Below, in pieces: positions 35,502 to 46,205 of a stretch of 64,000 nt of DNA. Made by a program: the position numbers and the translations under genes. Origin of the DNA: Eucalyptus grandis (taxonomy: Eukaryota > Streptophyta > Magnoliopsida > Myrtales > Myrtaceae); the NCBI RefSeq assembly GCF_016545825.1, contig NC_052613.1:37149790-37213789 (forward strand), read 5' to 3'. The notes below the pieces were generated by a model. That model saw nothing but the letters and a program-made list of their open reading frames with translations, was not told the DNA's origin and made no database searches. Numbering within the stretch: position 1 is the first letter of the stretch; the number at the start of each line of letters is the position of its first letter.

Positions 35502-37442
35502 GCTATCCTCCTCTTCCTCTATCGGAAATCCTTTGTTCAGAATTCTATCCATCGATGTCGTGTAAGACTCATCTTATCTAATGAATGAATGAAGTACTTC
35601 CTTTTCGACCAAAAAAAAAAAAAAGAAATGCAGAGATGCTCGCGGACAATATGTCCGGCATCACCGTAAGTTGTCTCTACAATTTTTGCTCGCAATATAT
35701 GTCTGTATAATCAGTTAGGAACATTTTGGATTTGTTCGTGGAGACGTACCTGATTGCTTGCTTGCATATATTCTTTTTCTCTGTTTCTGCAACTTAAGCG
35801 AATGCTATGGATGAAAATATCCAATCCATAGAGTTTGGCACCTTGTCTTTCATTGATGTCGTTTGGGAATCAGTTCGATTTCAGTCACCACCTAGGAACT
35901 AACATACATGCTTCATAATCTGTGTATTCAATCCGCCAATTAGCCGTTGAGTGGATCAAGTCCCTTGATTATTTATCTAGGGGAGACTCAAATCTAATGT
36001 GCGGTGCTATGTTCAGCGCTTATTGTTTTGCTAATCTATGTCGATTCCTACTTACAACAAATTGCCAAATGTGTAACATGGCACTTCTGTGGAGGAGATA
36101 CTTTGTTTTCCATAATTTTCTAAAGCCATCCAGAGCCACTGGGCTCTTTGCATGACTGAACGTTGGACTAGATAAATGATCACCTCTTGGCTCTTCTCCT
36201 TTTTCCTGTAAAGAAGAAAAATTATCTTTGTCCTGTAATAGGAAGCACTGCAGCAGCTGGATAGGCTTGGTTTTGGCATGTTGTCCGTTCTTTAGCTTAT
36301 TTGTGACTTGTGAGAGACAAAGCCTGTAATTTCTTTGATTCTTGTCTCCTCACGGTTTTCAATCAATGGAATTGTGATGTTAAGAACTCTATTTATGCCT
36401 GACCTCGACCAATTTGTAATTGTGCTATGTTTGTGTGAAACAGTAAGAACCAACCCTAGCATCACAACGCAACAATGGCTCAACTGGCTCAGGGGACAAA
36501 AGTACTTGCAGAGGGTGGACAGGATAAGGTATTTCAGCAGACATTTGAGATTCTGCCAGGAGAGAAGCTTCTGTAGGCATATGCTTGCTATCTATCCACT
36601 TCCACTTTGGGCTGTCATTGGGACACGTATTTGTCAAACAAGAGGCGGCCTTCTGCGGTGATAACCCTCTTTGCCAATACTCTCCCTCGGGACAGCAACA
36701 AGTGGATGTATTATAAGGTAACCTTTTTCAATCTTCCTGTAATTGCATTTACTCTAGGATTCCCATTTCGAATTGGTAAGCACTGAACTTTTGTCCGAAT
36801 CATGATATGTTTTTAATGCATTACAAATTCATAGCCTGAGTTATGATTTTCGTTTCCCCTCTTGTGACTGGCCCGAGTTGTCTTGTCGTTGCCCCTCTTC
36901 GGAGAACCTTCATTGGAAAGGACCTTCATTTTACTCATTGACTGTATTACTTCACCGAACCTTGGATCATTTTTTTCGTCATTTTATTCTTGTTTAAGCA
37001 TGAAGTATCTGAATTTAGTAAAACATACCCAGAAAAAAAAATTCAAGCTCCGCTGAGCTTCACTCTCCAACCATCAGTTCTTAACGTGCTTTCATCCTGA
37101 TTGATTGCGTAGGTGGTTCTGCTGCTCAATCAGTTGAGCACTGTTAGTCCTTCTTCAAACAGGTTGGATCCTACTGAAAGGTACATCGAGGTTGTCACAA
37201 GAGATGGTTATGAATTCTGGTTCATGGGTTTTATATCATATGACAAGGCTCTCAAGAACATAAATGAGGCTTTACAGCACTATTGTGACAATAACATGGC
37301 TGGAAGGATACTGGTACAATAACTCACCAGACTGGGGAAGAGATTGACTGTACTTGAATAATTTGGATGTGTTGACTGCTATGGATACTTGATTTCTAAT
37401 GTTTTACTTTGTAATGTAAAATAAAATAAAATAAGATAAAGC

Positions 37443-37890
37443 TTTCATAGTCCCAAAAAGGATCACTAGGGCTTTCTTCGATATTGCTCTTGTTAGATAC
37501 GCCTGAATGAATACGGCCAGTCATTTCAGATGCCCATATTTGCCAATGGGCTGAGATATGTGGTGAGTGACCAATGCATGGCATTGGAAGATTCTTGTTT
37601 TAGTGTTATTTTCGCTTTGATTTGTAGATAGTCACATGTTGAATCACTGGTTGTTGTATGCAATCTTTCATGGTCCCAGAAAGGATCGCTAGGGCTTTCT
37701 TCAGTACTGCTCTTGTATGATACCACGTGAATGACTATGGCCAGTCATTTATATTTGCCCAGTGGACTGAGATGTGGTGAGTGATCAATGCATGGCATTG
37801 GAAGCTTCTTGTTTGTGTCATTTTTGCATTGGTTTATAGATAGTCACATGATGTGTCCATTGGCTGTTGTATGTGATCTTTCTTGGCCTG
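37443..37890 (+). repeat. 223-bp tandem duplication downstream of the GEM-like gene
   Basis: 'tttcatagtcccaaaaagga' at 37443 and 'tttcatggtcccagaaagga' at 37666 begin two copies that continue through 'ctagggctttcttc', 'aatgcatggcattggaag' and 'tagatagtcacatg'. They differ by about a tenth of their bases, so the event is older than the 57-bp duplication upstream. The sequence is probably old 3' UTR or intergenic. Confidence 0.88.
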
Positions 37891-38569
37891 TAGAAACGGA
37901 ACTTCGAGAGTAACATTTTCTTGTAAAACAGTTGCAGCAGGTAACCATATTCTATGAATTTGCTATCGGAGCTTGTTTCTTCTTTATTCCCTTTGATAAG
38001 TGGGTTCTTCAGTTTTGGAAGCTGGCTTCTGATAGCACTCTAGCTGATAAATACAATTATAATCTGAATCACGTTTTACTACAGATGCTTAACCCGACGT
38101 GATCTAATTCTTGAAAGGGAAGCATTCTATTGCAGCGAACTTCTATTTACTTCAGCAACAACCGCAGCCTATCACTAGTCATCTTTAATTGCTAGGCTAA
38201 TTGCAAGGTTGCCGACACGACCTTTGGTTACAAAGTTGCATAGGAAACCATACTCTATGCAGGAGATGAGGATCTAACTGACACTTTCCAATCATTTTGC
38301 CGACAAACTGAGAAGGGAATGTGTACTCAGTTTTGTGCTTTTCACGTGGCAACGATCAACCAAAATGTGTACTCAGTTTTGTACTCAGGAGATGAGGATC
38401 TAACTGACCCGTCGTTCTCGAGCTCGTGCGCCTCTGCTCTGTGCGCTGTGTGTGTAGGCGCTCGCGCACGCGGGTGGAGAAACCATAGCTGACTGCCTGC
38501 CTTGTATTTTTTTTTTTTTTTCCCTTTCTTTTTTTTTTGGTGGTGATTTTGGTGAAGTGTAGATGAGCC
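37891..38569. other. Spacer upstream of the paladin-like fragment
   Basis: Contains a short direct duplication: 'ggagatgaggatctaactgac' at about 38264 and 38388, each near 'aatgtgtactcagttttg'. This is followed by a GC-rich patch and a poly-T run at 38505-38535, which would be promoter and leader of the next gene. No other coding sequence seen. Confidence 0.5.
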
Positions 38570-41500
38570 ATGTCGATGCCGAAGGAGCCTGAGCTGGTGA
38601 TGAAGCTGCGGGGAGGTTCGGTGCTGGGGAAGAAGACGATCCTCAAGAACGACCACTTCCCCAGGTGCCAGAACAAGCGCCTCTCCCCGCAGATCGACAG
38701 CGCTCCTAACTATCGTCAGGTTTTCAGGCCCTTTCTGCCTTTCCCTCGCTATTTTTTTATTTATTTGCATTACGAGCATTTGCTCTTGTCGATGCGATAA
38801 GCACCGGTGCGACTGAGCTTCGTGCATGCGTGGATTACCTATCGGTCTTTGTCTCCTAAGTTGATAGCTTTCGTGTAGGCGGCGATCGGATTACTATTCT
38901 GTTAGTTTGTGTTGCTTAGAATTAGTTTTCCGTAGCTGATTGGAATGTTCTGTGAGGTGGTTGGTTTTCTGGTCTGATAGGCTGGCTTATTTTTGGAGAG
39001 AGGAATGTGGTTCTTAAGATGCATTTATAAGTCGATTACCGATAGGTAACATTAATAACGTAAGATTTCATAGAGTTATGGGCTGATTGATTCTCTTTTG
39101 TGACGCTGATTTGGAATGTCTATCTTGTCATTAGTTTTGTGATGCTATGCGGTGGCTCATTTACAAGGAGATGATTAACTTATGTAGTGTAGGTAGGGGT
39201 TGACCTGATTTTATATGAGGTGGAGCACTACAATTAATCTATCCGTCGGTGCTTTTGGCAATTCTCTGCGCACTGTAATTAATGTGACTAGTAGTGTCTA
39301 ATTTGTATCGTGTTCTCATCTGCTGGGGACTTTCCACAGGCTGATTCGTTGCACCTCCATGGCGTCACAATTCCAACCATTGATGGGATAAGGAATGTTC
39401 TTAAGCATATCGGTGCCCAAATTGATGGGAAGGGAGTAAGAGTTCTCTGGATTAGTCTGTGCGAGGAACCAGTAAGTGCATCTAATGAGGCCAAAGCGTT
39501 CCAATTAATGTTTTGTTTTGTGTCTGGTAGCCATGTTTTCTTTGAGTTGCATCTCCGATGTATGAGTCGGGTATGCCTTTTTTATGAGTTGTATCTATCT
39601 CACAATGGACCTTCAGTTTCTTTACCTATCTTTTTCCCCTAAGCAGCACCAGTTTCTCTCTTCAATTAATAATAGCAATCTAAAGGGTTGAGCGAAATTT
39701 TGATTGATGATGTCGTGTAATTGCCACACCTTGCATGTGACTCGTTGTCCCTCCCCCCAACCCCCCAATTTTTTATTTTTAGAGATGGGATCTGAAAATA
39801 TAGGAGGGACAAACGAACATTAATTTTGTCCATGGAGTTAGTATACTTCTTGATTGCATCACACCACGTGGCAGGTTGTTTCTCGCTCATGGCTTCTTTT
39901 GTTCATCTTCTTATTTGTCCAAAAATTAGTGGAAAGAATGGATTCCAATGCTGTCATAAACCGTTGCACAATAACCGTTTGGTTTATACTTCTTAAATCT
40001 TTATTAGTTGGACCCCACAAGTGAGACAGTTGTCCATTGCATGTTGTTGCAAGTAGCAGAACGCAGTGTTTGTGAAGCTTATCGGTTTTCTTTACCTTTT
40101 GAACAGGTTATATACATTAATGGACGACCCTTTGTTTTGCGTGATGAGGAAAAGCCACTTTCCAATCTTGAACTGACGGTATGTTACGCAGTCAAGATAC
40201 ATCCTTTTCAATTAGGTGCTCTACCATTACTGCATGATCAAATGATTACCATGTATGCTGGTTTTGCTATTGTTCTGCTGGCTTTGTCATTGTTGTCATT
40301 GCTTCATGTGCCGAGAGATCTCCTTATATATGTGGAAAGATGAGGAAGCTGCGAATCCCAATTACTCTAGCGCTCATATTTAGGTAATCAAATTGTTGAA
40401 TTGATTGGATGTTGTGTCTTCTAACCTGATTGATTTCAGCTTATATCCGTAATATATTATGCATCCTTGTTTATTTTTTAAAAATGTATTGACGTCGCAG
40501 ATTTTGTAGCAACATTCTGATTCATGTTTCACTTTTTATACCTGTCCATCTGAATCTTATTAGGGAATCAACAGGGATAGGGTTGAACAAATGGAGGATA
40601 GACTGAAAGAAGATATCATGATGGAAGCAGCAAGGTGCATACTTTCTCGTCACAGCACCATTTGGTGATTTTAGTATTCGTGGGTTTTCTTGACAATACA
40701 ATCAGTTGATAATTTCCGTAATAGCATATCCCTATTGCGAATTTTGACTTAGCAGATATGGAAATAAGATCCTTGTCACTGATGAACTGCCAGACCATCA
40801 GATTGTGGACCAGTGGGAACCCATGTCCCATGATTCTGTGAAGACCCCACTCGAGGTATCATACGTATGTCAGACTTATTGCTAGAGGACAACAAGTGCT
40901 TCCATTTTCTTATTAATGGTCTAACTGTTATTTCTTTGACAGATTTGCACGATGAAGGGTACCTTGTGGACTATGAACGAGTTCCCTTAACTGATGAAAG
41001 GCACCAGAGGAACAAGATATCGATGATTTGGTAAGTAAGATGTTTTAAATTTTGTTTGCTTCTTTTGATGCAATACTTACTGTTTAATGAGTGCAAGTGG
41101 TTACGAAATTATATTCACCCGACCCATTGAAGTTTTTTGTTTTTTTGTATTTCAAGTGACCAGAAGGGAGGACATCTTTCAAAATATACCGGAATAACTG
41201 CATGTGGCTTACATGACTGAGCTTTTCCTAGAATAGAAAGACAGCTTATGTTTTAGTTGATGTAATATTGAATCTTCTCAGAGCCTCCTCATAATGTTCG
41301 CTTCCATACTTTCTCTGAGTTGTAATTCAGTGCATGCATATGTTGGAGATCTTGTTATATTTACCAGTTCTTGTCTTTAGGTCCTTCCAAAGTTATATAG
41401 GGCTAGAAAGTGAGGGAATATGATACCTTTGTGCTAGATGGATAATTGTTTGGGGCATAGTTCCTTCACTCAGTGAAGCATATTGGTGTATATGACTGCA

Positions 41501-41874
41501 AAAACACTAATATGTGGTGCCCGTGCATGTTTTTAGTGAAGATGCAGAGTCAAACCTAGTTTAGACACTGCGAACTATCAGTCCAGAGTATGTTTCAAAC
41601 AGCAGTGAAATACTGACTGATAATTCGATTGTTTGTATTTCACCGTGTGCCATGGTAATGGTGCTATAGATATGATCTCTATAAACACTTTATTTGCACT
41701 TGGATCGCTGATATTGACTTCTATCCCCTTTTCCTTCATAATTTTAGGTAGAAAAAATTTCTCAAGTCGATGTAAAGACAGAGATAATATTCAACTGCCA
41801 AATGGGGTGTGGAAGGACAACCACTGACATGGTGATTGCAACTTTGATCTACCTCAACCGGATTGGAGATTCTG
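38570..41874 (+). pseudogene. Paladin-like (PTP-fold phosphatase) gene, 5' part only
   Basis: Seven exons with good GT..AG borders: 38570-38719, 39340-39471, 40107-40178, 40564-40634, 40756-40855, about 40943-41030 and 41748-41874. The protein begins MSMPKEPELVMKLRGGSVLG and runs through YINGRPFVLRDEEKP and YGNKILVTDELPD to the phosphatase loop CQMGCGRTT near 41795-41821. Plant paladin-like proteins exceed 1200 residues with repeated phosphatase domains; only about the first 230 residues are here. The loop keeps Cys and the final Arg, but the inner residue is Cys where relatives have Arg. Exon 6 lacks its first codons and has a 1-base loss near 41000. No further exon is seen before 43 kb. It is best read as a truncated pseudogene. 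Family identity rests on my memory of the plant sequence. Confidence 0.82.
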
Positions 41875-43103
41875 GTAGTCCTTGTTAGTTTGATGCATAG
41901 CCTTCATGGCATGAGGAAAACTAAACAATTATTAATCTCAATTCAATATTTATTATTTGTCTAGATTCTTGATTATCAGGTGAGTAATGTTATTGGCAAT
42001 ATATATTTGTAAAAGTAAGCAATATATCGGGGAAAAAACCAAATTGTACAAATGAGTCGGCTTCAAAAACTGTTATTGGCAAAATTTTGTTACATGTTTC
42101 TAAGGAGAAAAGTCACGCGAAATGGGTTACTGTATCTTTTGTTTTTAAATTAAGGTTGCCACTTAAACTTAGGTTTATGTCTATCTGATTATCCCTGTAA
42201 AATCATGGTTTCATTTTGTGTCCCAATTGCTGGACGGATGGTGAGGACAATGCGGTCTTTGATGATAAGCTGAAGAGTAACTTGAAGTCCATCGTTTTCC
42301 TTGACTCTAAAATGATATAATTTAATTTTAACTTTCTAAGCTCATATCATGAGTTATAACTTATCATTAACTTATGATTCGTAAGTTTTTTAAAATAAGA
42401 AATAAAATAGTTAATGATACATAAATAATGCAAAGAAGATAATGATCCAGGATGAAAAACCTATGATGTATTTAATTTTGTCTTGTCTCTTGTTAATCAA
42501 AATAATCTGTTTACTTGAGTTTTATTCTAAAGATATCCCAATGCTCAACATTGGACGTGAATAATGCAAAGAAAATAATGATGATCCAAACTTGAAACAA
42601 AAGAAAGCTATGGTGTATTTAGTTTAGTCTTCTTGTTTAATCAAAATAAATCTATTTAGTTAGAAAAGCTTGAGAAATTTTTTCTACCCGAAAGAAATAA
42701 AGACAAGCGAGATATGAATAGAACCCTCTTTTCAATTCAATTAATAATCTCGTGATTATTATAAATGTTCACTTAATCCACTTCATTGTAATAGATAATG
42801 AATTGCTAGCATTGCTATAATTAGTGTTTTTACTTTGCCAAACACAAAATATTAATAAAATTTGCTATGTACATCCCCAAAAAATAAATATAAGTCATGA
42901 AGAAGTTGGCCAGGCCAGCCAATTTTGGTAGGTAGAGAGAGAGAGAGAGAAGGTCGACGGTAGCTCATGTTCACGCAAACTCCTAGTCTCGTATCGTCCT
43001 CAGCCCCTTCTCTGGATAAAGCTGGTGGTATCTCAACTCCTTTTCTCCTCACATATTCTCTTAACTGGGGGTTTCCCCCATTAGAAGGCTTTGAAGTTGT
43101 AGA
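41875..43103. other. Spacer after the truncated gene; 136-bp direct repeat
   Basis: AT-rich. 'aataatgcaaagaa' followed by 'ataatgatcca' at 42424 recurs at 42560, with a similar tail ('gtatttag/aat...tcttgt...aatcaaaataa'), giving a decayed duplication of period 136. A GA microsatellite lies at about 42935-42952. The part from 42850 to 43103 may be 3' UTR of the - strand gene that follows. Confidence 0.5.
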
Positions 43104-44242
43104 CTAGGAGGTCCTTTTCAAGTTTCCCTCTTTCACCACCTTCAGCCACTGTTTTAACAAGCTCCTGATCTGGAGGTTTCCCTTCCAAGGGTCGTGATTC
43201 TCCATCAATGTGGAAGCAGCTGAAGATGGCGACCCCATCATAGGCTCTTGGAGTTCTTTATCTTGTGGACCGATCTCAGGTCTAAGCCTCTCGGTAGCAT
43301 ATCTATCCACCTCGGCCAGGTTATGCTTAATCCTTTCATAAGGACCTTTCAACATTGACGTTGCATCTTCAACGGAGGAGGGTAGCAAGTTTAGGTCACA
43401 TGCACGGCTTCCAATATTGGCAAACCCATCTGCATGACATGCCTTGCATAAGGTTCATATTGAGCAGCCAAGATGCAATATGACTAAGTTTTGGGAAGGT
43501 TTGACACTACTCCTCTCTGATAATATGTCCGTAATTTGCACATTCAAATATTCTTGTCACAGTCAGGATGCTTACCTCGGGCTTGAGCTTCTCGTTCCGC
43601 TGCTCTTTTCTTCTTATTCCTCAGCTTCTTCTTCTCTTTCGCCTTTTCCTTTTGCCTCTCGAGCGGGTAGTATCTCTTCTCAGCTTTGGCCTCTCGCCTG
43701 TTCCTTTTCGTCTCCATATTCCATTCCTTATTGTTTCTTTTCGTCTCCATTTTCCACTCCTTTCTCATTGTAAGTGAAAGTGGAGGACATTGGACAGAAG
43801 AACTAGGCTGCTGCCTAGGGTGTGAATTGACCGTGTGCGAGTATATAGTGTGCTGTTCACTAGGAGAGGACAATGGTGCGGCTTGAAAAAATTCTCTTGG
43901 ACTTGGACCAAAAAGGGGAAGTGAGGGAGTTGGAAATTGGAGAGAATTTTGTCCAAAAAGGGAAAGTGAGGGAGTTGGAAACTGGAGGGAATTTTGGGTC
44001 TCTATGTGTAAATGATAATGATAATTCAGACCAACAGGAGGAGCTTGTAAAGGTAGACCAATAGGTGCCTGATAATTGAGAGCAATAGGAGGAACTTGAA
44101 AAGGTAGAATATAAGGTGGTGGTGGTGAGAGGTTCAGCTGAGCAAAAGTTGGAGGAGGGAAGACAGTGGGGAGGGGGAGATGGTATTGCGCCTGAGGAAG
44201 ACCTTGACCAGTGTGATTATGATAATTCCTTTGACCATCCAT
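43104..44242 (-). CDS. Hypothetical proline-rich/basic protein, two coding exons
   Basis: Coding exons complement(43576-44242) and complement(43104-43429), joined by a 146-bp intron with a GTAAGC donor and a TGCAG acceptor. The lengths give 331 codons, an exact frame, ending in a stop. N-terminal 110 residues are Pro/Leu/Tyr-rich with internal repeats (LNYQAPIGLPLQAPPVGLNY; NSLQFPTPSLSLFG twice). Residues of about 150-222 form a Lys/Arg/Glu-rich helix (EKRYYPLERQKEKAKEKKKL) that could be a coiled coil, a nucleic-acid-binding region or a nuclear signal. The C-terminal exon is acidic-mixed. A consensus acceptor just upstream of the ATG (about 44256) suggests an intron in the 5' UTR. I do not recognise the family. 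The second exon choice is my own splice prediction. Confidence 0.55.
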
Positions 44243-46010
44243 TTTGTATCCTATCCTGTGAAGTAGAAATATTAAATCATAAAGTTAAAATCAAAGCCAA
44301 AACAAAATGCCTAACTGTCTTAATAGAGAAAGCAAAAGCAAAGGGGGAACTCATGTAATAAACATTGCTCATAGCAGAACAAGTCAACTAAAAATCTAAA
44401 GCTAGCTTAGCTAGAGGAGTTCACCTCCTGCCCAGACTTAGTTTCTTTCAAATTGAACCATAATAGTGAATTGTTCACGTCATTTTCACATTTCCAGATC
44501 TAGACATACTAGTCATGTTCAAGAAGTCGAGCTGCTGACAAAATCACAAGCTCCTCTTGTCAATCTGTATTAGAGAATTCAGTCAATCTAGCTAAGGGTA
44601 AAATGTAGGAAAATTTTTTAACCGGAATAATCCTCTGGCCCTTCAAGGTTGCGACCAACCCTGGACACTTCTTCCCCTTAACAGCTTAATTTCTTCAAAT
44701 AAAGTCAGTGACCTTTGGTTGGCTGGATCTTGCTATCAAGAGCTAATTAATTAAAGATGCTCAGCATTAATTGATGGGTATAAAGCAAAGCCAACAACAA
44801 GCAATTTCGTTGCATGTAATGTTGCTTTTTTTCAGCTTATGAGTTACATTTCTCGGATCTTTAATAATGGAAACAAATTAATTATCGGTAAAGGACAAGA
44901 AAATGAGTATGCGATATTGACATGATAAATTAAAAATTTGTGAATACGGTAATAAATTCATCTAAGGTCGTAATAAATGACATAAATAAGAAATGAGCTT
45001 ATTCATAAATCGAAACTTTGAATCATTTTGCAGTTCAAGAGCTTCGGGAGCTCATGGAGCTCATTTAACGACCTTATGTAGGCCAGGCCGATTGTACACG
45101 TAGCTAAATCCAAACCCACAAGAACCAGAAGACAACTCAATCAAACCAGAAATGCACATCAAGCTACATGGACATTATAAATCCGTAGCCAGGGGGCTGC
45201 AAGGGCTGCAAGACGTACGGTACCAAGCAGAGGTAGGAGGGCGGAGCGGTGGCTTCTCGGGAGGGACGACCTTGAGCCGAGCGGAGCGTGGAGGGCAGTG
45301 CGGTCCTTCTCGGTTCTGCAAGAACACCCCCAGCCAGTGCAGAGAGAGAGACCGTCGTCGGGAGGGAGGGAGCGCTATTTGGGAAGGGTCAGCTTGTCGG
45401 GGAAGAGTGCGGAGAGAAAGAGAGAGAGAGAGAGAGGGAAGAAGGAGTGAGGCGAGTTGCAGAGGAGAGAGGAGACCAAAAGGAGCCCGAGAGGCGACGG
45501 TCGTCGGAGGGAACTCTGCTGACGCGTGGCCGGGCGGAGGGCGTACGTGATCTTTTTGAGATCTCTGGAACCCACGGGCCCCATGGCATCGACAAAGTGA
45601 ACCGGCAGGCGGGTGCTGGGCACCGCCACGTGGATCTGCTCTCCCCTCGCCTTCCACTTCCGTAGAGCCTCTGCTTCTCTTTCCTTCGTTTGGAGGAGAA
45701 AATAAGAGGAAAGAGGAAAGCCTCTGTGCCATAATAAATGCATTGCAGATGAGAGAGAATGTGCAGGCTAGGAGGAAGGAGAGTGGACGTGCGCAGGCTA
45801 GGAGAGGGTAGGAAGAAGGCTAGGGAGAGGAGAGAGAGAGAGCGGAAAAATGCAGAAGACAGCAAGGCAAGAACAGCTTTGCTCATTTCCAACCAAATCG
45901 TCCGATCCTCGCTCTTTCTTCCGCCTCGATTACGGTTCCTCTCCGAAGAAGAAGAGGATGCTTCCTTCTTTCTCGTTCCCATGTGATTCTCACGAACATC
46001 TCTAGTTCTG
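44243..46010 (-). promoter_or_regulatory. 5' flank and probable leader of the 43-44 kb gene
   Basis: The AT-rich part (44250-45150) fits a 5' UTR intron. 45200-45990 is GC- and GA-rich with (ga) runs near 45415-45435. A block at 45565-45675 contains GCCACGTGG, a perfect G-box, and is an inverted relative of 54413-54522. The G-box is the binding core of bZIP and bHLH factors. Frames in this GC-rich region on both strands are low-complexity and I do not treat them as genes. Confidence 0.4.
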
Positions 46011-46164
46011 GAGGTTCAGGCCAGCCATAGATGGGAGACCGGAGGAGAATTTCTTGCTAATTTCATTATGACGCAAATAAAAAGGAAAAAGATGTTTAAG
46101 TGTCAGCAATTTAGTTTTATTTTTATTTCTTTATATTTTCGTTACCTCCTCTTCAGTTTTCTAC

Positions 46165-46165
<1 letters not shown>

Positions 46166-46204
<39 letters not shown>
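46166..46204. repeat. (ATT)n microsatellite, 13 units
   Basis: A perfect trinucleotide run of 39 bp. Confidence 0.98.

Positions 46205-46205
<1 letters not shown>

Larger units (their letters stand above)
29470..35624 (+). mobile_element. Full-length L1-type LINE retrotransposon
   Basis: 6155 bp ending in a run of A's with one interruption (about 35611-35624). It is flanked by the 17-bp repeat GAAATGCAGAGATGCTC at 29453-29469 and 35625-35641. Both open frames of a plant L1 are present: a nucleic-acid-binding ORF1 (30248-31452) and an ORF2 (31449-35501) with endonuclease, reverse transcriptase and RNase H. A long 5' untranslated part (29470-30247) with a poly-A run near 29644 precedes ORF1. 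The target was a coding exon of the GEM-like gene. Frameshifts in both frames make it inactive. Confidence 0.95.
28751..37322 (+). pseudogene. GEM-like (GRAM-domain) gene, pseudogene copy 4, split by a LINE
   Basis: Leader 28751-29032, ATG at 29033, coding exon to 35665 interrupted at 29470 by the LINE, then a donor gtaagt at 35666. A second coding block lies about 36440-36718 with VLAEGGQDKVFQQTFEILPG and then AYACYLSTS. The third exon, about 37113-37322, encodes LNQLSTVSPSSNRLDPTERY...GYEFWFMGFISYDKAL, the end of the GRAM domain. GEM-like proteins bind membranes through GRAM and some affect cell fate or ABA responses. Defects beside the LINE: a 1-bp deletion near 29172 against the 63.8-kb copy, a deletion before CGKRF (29428), TAG after GEKLL near 36575 and frame shifts near 36600. 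Introns keep consensus ends (donor after MYYK near 36718). Confidence 0.9.

Noticed and set aside
38342..38827. 161-residue - strand frame over the paladin-like first exon
   Set aside because: Antisense shadow with a Lys run produced by the T-rich leader.
45175..45982. Overlapping long frames on both strands of the GC/GA-rich region
   Set aside because: Arg/Ser/Pro-rich low-complexity products in several frames at once, as expected from composition. No domain seen.
46166..46204. ATT repeat as a functional element
   Set aside because: A plain microsatellite; no sign of a role beyond being a possible marker.
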